The notes under the pieces: model-generated
Databases searched by the model: none
Seen by the model: only the letters and a program-made list of their open reading frames with translations
What the model was told of the DNA's origin: nothing
Position numbers and translations under genes: made by a program
Shown here: piece after piece, positions 33,376-39,028 of the stretch
Position numbering within the stretch: position 1 is the first letter of the stretch
Layout: each line of letters starts with the position of its first letter
From: Ignavibacteriota bacterium
GTDB taxonomy: Bacteria > Bacteroidota > Ignavibacteria > Kapaibacteriales > UBA2268
Direction: 5' to 3'
DNA length: 40,528 bases
Assembly (NCBI GenBank): GCA_020437395.1
Contig: JAGQWJ010000027.1
Coordinates: 1-40,528, forward strand

Positions 33376-33996
33376 TTATCTAATACTATTTGGTGGCAAT
33401 ATTACAAGTTTTAATTCAAAAATAGATGATTGATTAGTTGTACTCTCCAGTCTAATACCTAAATTAACTGGACCCATATTCTCAGAAAGCATAAGCTGTA
33501 ATGTTTGTGGCCCTGTATGAGGTCCTGCTCCGAAGTCAACAACTTCAATATTTCCGTGCATATCTCCTTGAGTACCAACATTTTCTAAGACACTTACTTG
33601 AAATAAATCATAACTAGAACCACCTAAGTCTATAGGTAAATAGCACATATATCTCAATTGGTCGCTAAAATTTCCATACAAATAGACTAAATTCACTAAA
33701 GGAGGTGCAACACTACTAGCTAAATTCGCCATTTTTGTTTGCATATTCATTGAGTCTGCAATTATTTGTTGTGTCACATCATTAGGTGTATCAACTGCTA
33801 TTACGGATGGTTCAGTTGAGATTGATATTGGGCTACTTACCCATGTGCCTCCAGTTGGAGTATTATATACATCAGACATTACTATTTGACCATCAGTAGT
33901 TGTAGAACCATTGAATAGTGCAGCGTAAGTCATAAAATCTGATATTGGCATCGGGTTAGAATTCTCTAATGATAGCCAGCCACCTGGAAATTTCAT
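33376..33996 (-). CDS. Hypothetical protein, first gene of the four-gene operon
   Basis: Unrecognised protein of 206 residues, starting MKFPGGWLSLENSNPMP. No signal peptide or membrane helix. Rich in Ser, Thr, Asn and Val, mostly beta-type, with the C-terminal half (TLQLMLSENMGPVNLGIRLE, IFELKLVILPP) like an Ig or jelly-roll sandwich. The ATG at 33996 follows the same AAGAGG...TTTATTATG as the gene at 943. The TAA is directly followed by the ATG of the Cys-rich gene, so translation of the two is coupled. The layout (a soluble beta-rich protein, a large Cys-rich protein, two barrel-like proteins) suggests a surface-exposed assembly, but that is inference. Confidence 0.72.
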   Translation of the reverse strand: MKFPGGWLSLENSNPMPISDFMTYAALFNGSTTTDGQIVMSDVYNTPTGGTWVSSPISISTEPSVIAVDTPNDVTQQIIADSMNMQTKMANLASSVAPPLVNLVYLYGNFSDQLRYMCYLPIDLGGSSYDLFQVSVLENVGTQGDMHGNIEVVDFGAGPHTGPQTLQLMLSENMGPVNLGIRLESTTNQSSIFELKLVILPPNSIR

Positions 33997-34078
33997 AATA
34001 AATACCTCTTTTTGTGATTGAGTAAAACAAATTTGAGGACTAATTTAATTTAATTTAATTTAATTTAATTTGCAAATG
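33997..34078 (-). promoter_or_regulatory. Operon leader copy B (promoter and 5' UTR), shared with 944-1028
   Basis: On the minus strand: ATTTGCAAA palindrome, six AATTA-type pentamers, G(T)CCT, box CAAATTTG (34028-34035), TTGTTTTACTCAAT, AAGAGG, TTTATTATG. Each part has its match in copy A. The box ends 32 nt before the ATG. The palindrome is 37 bp from the box here and 42 bp in copy A, the difference being exactly one pentamer. Confidence 0.7.
34041..34070. repeat. Perfect TAATT pentanucleotide array, 6 copies
   Basis: Six uninterrupted TAATT units in the same position of leader B as the seven-unit array of leader A (986-1020). Confidence 0.95.
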
Positions 34079-34165
34079 AAAAGTACAAAACAAGGTTTTT
34101 TTATTAACAATGGCTCCTCCCCCATTTATTTTATCCTCAATCTCCTATTACTTTATAATATTTAG

Positions 34166-34173
34166 TAAATTTG
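34166..34173 (+). promoter_or_regulatory. -7 box TAAATTTG before the FGE-like lipoprotein gene
   Basis: Perfect TAnnTTTG whose G lies 35 nt before the ATG at 34208. No matching -33 TTTG. It faces away from leader B, so the 211-bp gap between 33996 and 34208 carries two divergent promoters. Confidence 0.5.
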
Positions 34174-34207
34174 TAATCGTATTAGAACATAACAAATATA
34201 CAGTTCA

Positions 34208-35254
34208 ATGAAGCAAATTACATTATTAGTCTTTCTCATTACACTTCTACTAGTGGCTTGTACAGATGAGAACACATTAGTTGACAATGAGACTGCAAAG
34301 ATAACTGGTCTTTCTAGGTCCAGCACTTTTCTATTTGACACGGTTTCTGTGAATGGGATAGCGTTGGGTAACTCAGCAGAATCAACGAAAGTACTGATAA
34401 ATGACTCTGAGACAAACATAGATATAATCAGTGTTAACCCAACAGAAGTGATTTTCGTACCTAAGCAAAGCTTTGATAATGCAAAAATTAGCTTAGAAGT
34501 GAACGGGGTGAAGACTAATACAATACCTATAAATATTGCATTGACACCAATGTATGACACTGTAAGGGTGAACGCAGGTAAATTTATTATGGGTGCACTT
34601 AGTGGATTTTCAGACGAGACCCCTCTACACGAAGTTAACCTAACCAGAGATTTATATGTATTTACTTATGAAGTAACTAAGGAACTTTGGTCACAAGTAA
34701 TGGATACACTAATCATTGCTACCAATGATTTTGGCTTCCCAGCAGATAGTATTACATGGCTTAAAGCAATTGAATTCTGTAATCGTATGTCTGAAATCTA
34801 TGGATTTGAAAAATCGTATAATTCAGATGGACCAAACGTTACATTCGATTATAATGCTAACGGATGGAGATTGCCAACGGAAGCCGAGTGGGAATATTTC
34901 TGCAAAGCGGGAACTGATGAGGATTTCTCAGGGAATGGAGATATTAACCAAATGGGATATTTCGACAGTAATTCTGGATTAAATAGTCACAAAGTGGGTG
35001 AAAAACTAGCAAACCAATTTGGATTATATGACGTTCACGGCAATATGTGGGAGTGGTGTTGGGATAAATACGAAGAAAACTATTATACTTCTGAATCTGT
35101 GGCAGACCCCACTGGTCCAGTTACTGGAGGAAGACATGTTATGAGAGGCGGTTCTTACCAAGATGGATTCAACTTTGCTCGTATTAGTAATAGAACTATA
35201 AATAAATTGGATCATAAATCAATTGGATTGAGATTAGTTAGAAATGTTCAGTAG
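34208..35254 (+). CDS. Lipoprotein with TIG and FGE-sulfatase (SUMF1-like) domains
   Basis: Exported lipoprotein of 348 residues. Lipobox LLLVAC (Cys18), then an Ig-like TIG/IPT domain (about 30-112; ITGLSRSSTFLFDTVSVNG), then an FGE-sulfatase domain (about 118-346; VNAGKFIMGALSGFSDETPLHEVNL, YEVTKELWSQVM, WRLPTEAEWEYFCKAG, YDVHGNMWEWCWDKY, RGGSYQDGFNFARISNR). The C-terminal segment where real formylglycine-generating enzymes carry their catalytic cysteines has none, so enzymatic oxidation of sulfatases is unlikely. T9SS proteins GldK/PorK and GldJ have the same catalytic-residue-less fold, but are longer and lack TIG. It overlaps the next gene by 11 bp. Role probably structural at the envelope. 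Confidence 0.83.
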   Translation: MKQITLLVFLITLLLVACTDENTLVDNETAKITGLSRSSTFLFDTVSVNGIALGNSAESTKVLINDSETNIDIISVNPTEVIFVPKQSFDNAKISLEVNGVKTNTIPINIALTPMYDTVRVNAGKFIMGALSGFSDETPLHEVNLTRDLYVFTYEVTKELWSQVMDTLIIATNDFGFPADSITWLKAIEFCNRMSEIYGFEKSYNSDGPNVTFDYNANGWRLPTEAEWEYFCKAGTDEDFSGNGDINQMGYFDSNSGLNSHKVGEKLANQFGLYDVHGNMWEWCWDKYEENYYTSESVADPTGPVTGGRHVMRGGSYQDGFNFARISNRTINKLDHKSIGLRLVRNVQ

Positions 35255-36458
35255 AATATTAATCATATTATCATCGATATTTATATTATCTTGTGGGAAC
35301 AATGGGTCAAGAGAATATGGTAATATATTTGGGGGAATTGGTCGAAGCTCGTCATTTGAAAAAATAGAATCGTTTCAATCTCAACAATTCTTCGAATATA
35401 CATTGGATAGCTTAGCTGGAGCCACGTCTGCCCCACATTTATTAAAAGACAGATTGTATATATTTTCCACAGATGACGGACGTATATTATGTGCTTCTGG
35501 GAAAGACAAAAAATGGGAATATAAATTAGATTCTGGCTCCTTCATTGGTGCTGGTTTCGCTTCGGATAAATATCTGAACATATACACAATTGATAATTTG
35601 GGCCGAGTTTATTCATTGGATAGTAGTGGAAATTCTAGATTTAGTAAACAATTATTCGAACCATCGAAATTAGAAATTTTCAATACACCACTATCATTGG
35701 GGAATAATGTAATATTCAGTTCATCTGATGGTAATTTATCAATATTAGATTCACTCGGCAATATATTATATAATCACAAATACAATTCAAGTATATTAGA
35801 TTATATTTCAGCTATAGATGATGAAAATATATTGATAACACTTTCAAATAACAAATTTGGAGTAACTGATACTTTAGTTTGTTTGAGTTCAAAAGGAATT
35901 GAAAAATGGAGATTCTCCGCTGATGGTTTCAGATTTGTCAAAGGAGCAATCACCAATGGGTCTCAGATTTCTCTTTCTGGTTCATTGCAAGGAGGTGACA
36001 ACCCGCTCTCAAAAATTTTCTATTTAGATAGGGATGGGAAGCTAATGTGGGAAAAAGAAATATCAAATATACCGAGATTCTTAAGTATGTCTGAGGATGG
36101 TGAATTATATTTAATTTCATACAGTTCGGGAATGGGACAAATGTTAAGTGGAATCTTCGCTTATGATAAAAAAGGTGAAATGATTTGGAAGATATATTAT
36201 GATTATAGCATTCCAATGCCTATTTATATAACAAAAAATGAACTTATGTTCATTGCATCAAACAGAGAAACCTATGCACTTTTTTATCTTCAAAGGTCAG
36301 ATGGCGTGCTAATTAGATCCTTAGAAATTGGAGGAATTCATCCAATAGTTTTCTATCCAGAAATTGAAGTAGATGGCTCCATAGTATTTGCTGGTAAAGA
36401 AAAATTAAGATTGATAAGAGTAGATGCAACAGCAATAAACAAGATACTACCATATTAA
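35244..36458 (+). CDS. Lipoprotein with PQQ-like beta-propeller
   Basis: Lipoprotein of 404 residues: MFSRILIILSSIFILSC (lipobox Cys17), then a run of PQQ/BamB-like blades (DGRILCASGKDKKWEYKLDSG, LGRVYSLDSSGNSRFSKQLF, DGNLSILDSLGNILYNHKY, SSKGIEKWRFSADG, DRDGKLMWEKEIS, DKKGEMIWKIYYD). No quinone-binding residues can be recognised, so it is probably a protein-interaction scaffold. Its start lies within the end of the TIG/FGE lipoprotein gene (11 bp overlap), so the two lipoproteins are made together and may work in the same complex. BamB is an analogy, not an assignment. Confidence 0.8.
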   Translation: MFSRILIILSSIFILSCGNNGSREYGNIFGGIGRSSSFEKIESFQSQQFFEYTLDSLAGATSAPHLLKDRLYIFSTDDGRILCASGKDKKWEYKLDSGSFIGAGFASDKYLNIYTIDNLGRVYSLDSSGNSRFSKQLFEPSKLEIFNTPLSLGNNVIFSSSDGNLSILDSLGNILYNHKYNSSILDYISAIDDENILITLSNNKFGVTDTLVCLSSKGIEKWRFSADGFRFVKGAITNGSQISLSGSLQGGDNPLSKIFYLDRDGKLMWEKEISNIPRFLSMSEDGELYLISYSSGMGQMLSGIFAYDKKGEMIWKIYYDYSIPMPIYITKNELMFIASNRETYALFYLQRSDGVLIRSLEIGGIHPIVFYPEIEVDGSIVFAGKEKLRLIRVDATAINKILPY

Positions 36459-36476
36459 ATAAATAGAGAGTTGTTT

Positions 36477-37028
36477 ATGAAGTTAGAAAATGGAAACAAT
36501 GGAAGTATAATAACTTATAAAGGAATTACTCCGAAAATACACGAAAGCACTTTTCTATGCGAAGGTGTAAGAATAGTTGGAGATGTTGAGATAGGTGAAA
36601 ATTGCTCAGTTTGGTATAATAGTGTAATTCGAGGCGATGTTCATTATATTCGTATTGGCAATGGTACCAATATTCAAGATTTGAGTATGCTCCATGTTAC
36701 AAACAACAAATATGCACTAAATATTGGTGAATATGTTACTGTAGGGCATTCCGTAACTTTGCATGGTTGCACAATAAACGACCGTTGCTTAATCGGAATA
36801 GGGGCAACAGTTTTGGATAACGCAACAGTAAATTCTAATTCATTAGTTGGCGCTGGTGCAGTAGTAAGAGAAAACTTTGTAGTCCCAGAAGGGGTATTAG
36901 TTGCTGGAGTACCAGCAAAAATAGTTAGAGACCTAAATGACGATGAGTTAAATTGGGTCAGAAAAAATGCAGAAAACTATGTTGGATATACGAAAGAGTA
37001 TAGACAGCAATTAAAAAATTTAAAATAG
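36477..37028 (+). CDS. Gamma-carbonic-anhydrase-like hexapeptide repeat protein (YrdA family)
   Basis: Left-handed beta-helix protein of 183 residues built from [LIV]GxxxxI hexapeptides (VRIVGDVEIGENCSVWYNSVIRGD, IRIGNGTNIQDLSMLHV). The three zinc-ligand histidines of the gamma-CA class are present: His73, His91 and His96 (MLHV, VGHSVTLHG), numbered from the ATG at 36477, which is preferred to an in-frame TTG at 36471. The C-terminal helix NDDELNWVRKNAENYVGYTKEYRQQ is normal for YrdA/PaaY-type members. Carbonic anhydrase activity in this subfamily is variable, so the reaction is uncertain. It probably shares a transcript with yicC, 7 bp later. Confidence 0.88.
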   Translation: MKLENGNNGSIITYKGITPKIHESTFLCEGVRIVGDVEIGENCSVWYNSVIRGDVHYIRIGNGTNIQDLSMLHVTNNKYALNIGEYVTVGHSVTLHGCTINDRCLIGIGATVLDNATVNSNSLVGAGAVVRENFVVPEGVLVAGVPAKIVRDLNDDELNWVRKNAENYVGYTKEYRQQLKNLK

Positions 37029-37035
37029 GATTTAT

Positions 37036-37911
37036 ATGATTTTGAGTATGACTGGTTTCAGCAAAGCTGAAATTAACAGAAAAGGAATGAAAGTAACAGT
37101 AGAAATACGATCGGTGAATGGTCGTGGATTAGATGTAAATATTCGTTCACCTCGTAGTTTGTCCGACAAAGAATTTGAAATCAAAGATAGAGTAAAGAAA
37201 ATGTTAAATCGCGGAAGTGTAAATATGAATATTTACACTGAAGCTGACACAACTAATAAAGAATTTAACATCAATACTGAGTTGGCAAAAGGTGTAAAAG
37301 CTGAATTAGACCAATTCAGAAAGGATTTGAAGATAAAAGAAACTGTGAAATTGGAGCATTTGTTCACATTTTCAAATTTTTTCATTCAGAAGGAAGCTGA
37401 AGTAGATGCTGAACTTGAATGGACTTTGACAAAAGATGCAATAAGCAAGGGATTGAAACTATTAGTTGAGATGCGAAAGAAAGAAGGTTCCAATATAGCA
37501 AGAGACATCAATAAACGTATAAAAAATATTCATAATATACTGAAATCGATAGAAGACGACGAAGTAGATAGAATACCAAGAGAAAGAGAAAAGATTAGAC
37601 AGAGAATAGCCCAAGTGTTCGACAACGACGAGATAGATGAGTCACGTTTGCAAATGGAAATGGTAATCTTAGCTGACAAACTTGATATTAGTGAAGAGTG
37701 TGTAAGATTGCAATCGCACATAAAAGTATTCTACGAAACTATGAAAGAAAGAGCTTCTAATGGACCGAAATTGAACTTCCTACTTCAGGAAATGCTTAGA
37801 GAAACAAACACTATTGGCTCGAAGTGTAATGACGCCACAATAGCCCACAAAGTAGTAAATATAAAAGAAGAGTTAGAGCGAATAAGAGAACAAGTGCAGA
37901 ATGTGGAGTAA
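37036..37911 (+). CDS. yicC: YicC family endoribonuclease-like protein
   Basis: YicC-family protein of 291 residues. N-terminal motif ILSMTGFSKAEINRKGMKVTVEIRSVNGRGLDVNIR and C-terminal DUF1732 region FLLQEMLRETNTIGSKCNDATIAHKVVNIKEELERIREQVQNVE are diagnostic. The middle (about 150-215) is coiled-coil and rich in charged residues. In E. coli the protein acts on RNA (linked to RyhB turnover) and forms a hexamer. The guanylate kinase gene that follows yicC in many genomes is absent; a terminator lies directly downstream instead. Confidence 0.92.
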   Translation: MILSMTGFSKAEINRKGMKVTVEIRSVNGRGLDVNIRSPRSLSDKEFEIKDRVKKMLNRGSVNMNIYTEADTTNKEFNINTELAKGVKAELDQFRKDLKIKETVKLEHLFTFSNFFIQKEAEVDAELEWTLTKDAISKGLKLLVEMRKKEGSNIARDINKRIKNIHNILKSIEDDEVDRIPREREKIRQRIAQVFDNDEIDESRLQMEMVILADKLDISEECVRLQSHIKVFYETMKERASNGPKLNFLLQEMLRETNTIGSKCNDATIAHKVVNIKEELERIREQVQNVE

Positions 37912-37942
37912 GAACTTCACATTTAGAATTAGTTTACGAATT

Positions 37943-37978
37943 AAGACTCTTTTGGAATATCAAAAGGGTCTTGTTTTT
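37943..37978 (+). terminator. Intrinsic terminator after yicC
   Basis: A 12-bp stem, AAGACTCTTTTG (37943-37954) with CAAAAGGGTCTT (37961-37972), one G-U pair, loop GAATAT, then GTTTTTAA. It lies 31 nt beyond the yicC stop and 7 bp before the end of the convergent recombinase gene. It ends the housekeeping block and marks the junction to the mobile segment. Confidence 0.88.
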
Positions 37979-37984
37979 AATCAC

Positions 37985-38824
37985 TCACAAAATAAAGTCT
38001 ATAGGTGATTTTATTTTTGACTTAGAAATATCTGTTATGTAAGTATATAACTCTGTTGTTTGTATTGAATTATGCCCTAACAGCTCTTGAATGTATCTTA
38101 TATCTGTACCATTCTCAAGTAGGTGAATTGCAAAACTATGTCTTAGCATGTGTGGTGTTACTCTTCTATTTATATTTGCTCTTATTGCTGCTTCTTTAAC
38201 AACATTTTGAATACTTTTAGCAGAATAATGGTCTTTATTTTGACCTTCAAATAGGTAATCTTTAGGTTTGAATTCCTTATAATACATTCTCAATTCTGTT
38301 AATACTTTTTCAGATAACATTACTTTTCTGTCCTTTCTCCCTTTTGAATTAGAAATATTAATTAGCATACTGTCCGAATCTATATCTATTGTTTTTAGAT
38401 TAATTAGCTCCGAGACTCTTAAACCAGCACTGTAAAGTAACATAATTATACATCTATGTTTTAAATTCCTTGTCTCATCTATCATTTTTTTTACTTGAGG
38501 TTTGCTAATATATTTTGGAAGAGTATTTTTTTTCCGCTTAGGGTACAATGGCTTTAAGTCTAATTTAATATTAAAAATCAAATCATAAAATTTAGAAATA
38601 GCACCAAGCATTTGTTTCTGATAAGAATCACTGATTTTTTCAATTTTCAATAGGTGAGTTAAATATACTTTTATATCGTTAGTATTTAGTGTCCTAATAT
38701 TTTTGCTTTCATAATAAGTTAGAAATTTGTTTATACACATAACATATGTAGAAATTGAATTAGAAGCATATCGTTGTAATATCAATTTCTCTTTAAACTC
38801 ATTTATATATTGACTCTTTATCAT
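37985..38824 (-). CDS. Tyrosine recombinase/integrase, XerD- and IntI-like
   Basis: Site-specific recombinase of 279 residues. The N-terminal SAM-like DNA-binding domain (about 1-90; RYASNSISTYVMCINKFLTYYESK) is followed by the catalytic domain with Arg136 (AGLRVSELINL), Lys161/164 (SKGRKDRKVML), His225 and Arg228 (PHMLRHSFAIHLLENG), His251 (IQELLGHNSIQTTE) and nucleophile Tyr260. The end, KSKIKSPIDFIL, resembles the RSPLD end of integron integrases, but the roughly 20-residue insert those carry before the HxxR motif is missing. Probably intact and active. It is divergent from the T9SS-type gene at 39029. Its own promoter (38852-38883) abuts a cluster of ATATACGAA repeats that could be its recombination site. 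Confidence 0.9.
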   Translation of the reverse strand: MIKSQYINEFKEKLILQRYASNSISTYVMCINKFLTYYESKNIRTLNTNDIKVYLTHLLKIEKISDSYQKQMLGAISKFYDLIFNIKLDLKPLYPKRKKNTLPKYISKPQVKKMIDETRNLKHRCIIMLLYSAGLRVSELINLKTIDIDSDSMLINISNSKGRKDRKVMLSEKVLTELRMYYKEFKPKDYLFEGQNKDHYSAKSIQNVVKEAAIRANINRRVTPHMLRHSFAIHLLENGTDIRYIQELLGHNSIQTTELYTYITDISKSKIKSPIDFIL

Positions 38825-38851
38825 TCGTAATACCTTTTTTTATATATTTTT

Positions 38852-38883
38852 CTAAATTAGTTATTTTTAAGTTTTTTATCAAA
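38852..38883 (-). promoter_or_regulatory. Recombinase promoter TTTG-N20-TAATTTAG
   Basis: On the minus strand TTTG (38883-38880), 20 bp, TAATTTAG (38859-38852), which is the Bacteroidota -33/-7 layout with one mismatch in the -7 box. It ends 27 nt before the ATG at 38824. It is the best complete promoter in the window. Confidence 0.65.
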
Positions 38884-38906
38884 TTTCTAATTATAAATAT
38901 AATATT

Positions 38907-38951
38907 GATATACGAAGGTAATAATGGCAGGATATACGAATGTTCGTATAT
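38907..38951. repeat. Cluster of three ATATACGAA half-sites, candidate recombination or operator site
   Basis: GATATACGAA at 38907-38916 and again at 38931-38940 (direct, 24 bp apart), then TTCGTATAT at 38943-38951 as an inverted copy 2 bp from the second. The whole lies between the divergent recombinase and T9SS-type genes. The plus strand also has a perfect TAnnTTTG (TATATTTG, 38947-38954) overlapping the inverted copy, so the site could be part of the promoter of the gene at 39029. GTTAGCG follows at about 38959, near the GTTRRRY core of integron sites (imperfect match). Function not proven. Confidence 0.55.
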
Positions 38952-39028
38952 TTGGATAGTTAGCGGCAACACAGATTAAACCTTAAGCATTATTTGTAGT
39001 CAAATGACAAATCATTAGATCAAGACAT

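Noticed and set aside
34208..35254. Formylglycine-generating enzyme (sulfatase maturase)
   Set aside because: The C-terminal segment lacks both catalytic cysteines, and no sulfatase gene is nearby.
37985..38824. Calling the recombinase a true integron integrase (IntI)
   Set aside because: The roughly 20-residue insert before the HxxR motif that defines IntI is missing, and no attC array is visible within the window.
38947..38954. Assigning TATATTTG firmly as the promoter of the gene at 39029
   Set aside because: It would give a 5' UTR of about 70 nt, longer than at other genes here, and no -33 element is visible; left as a possibility.
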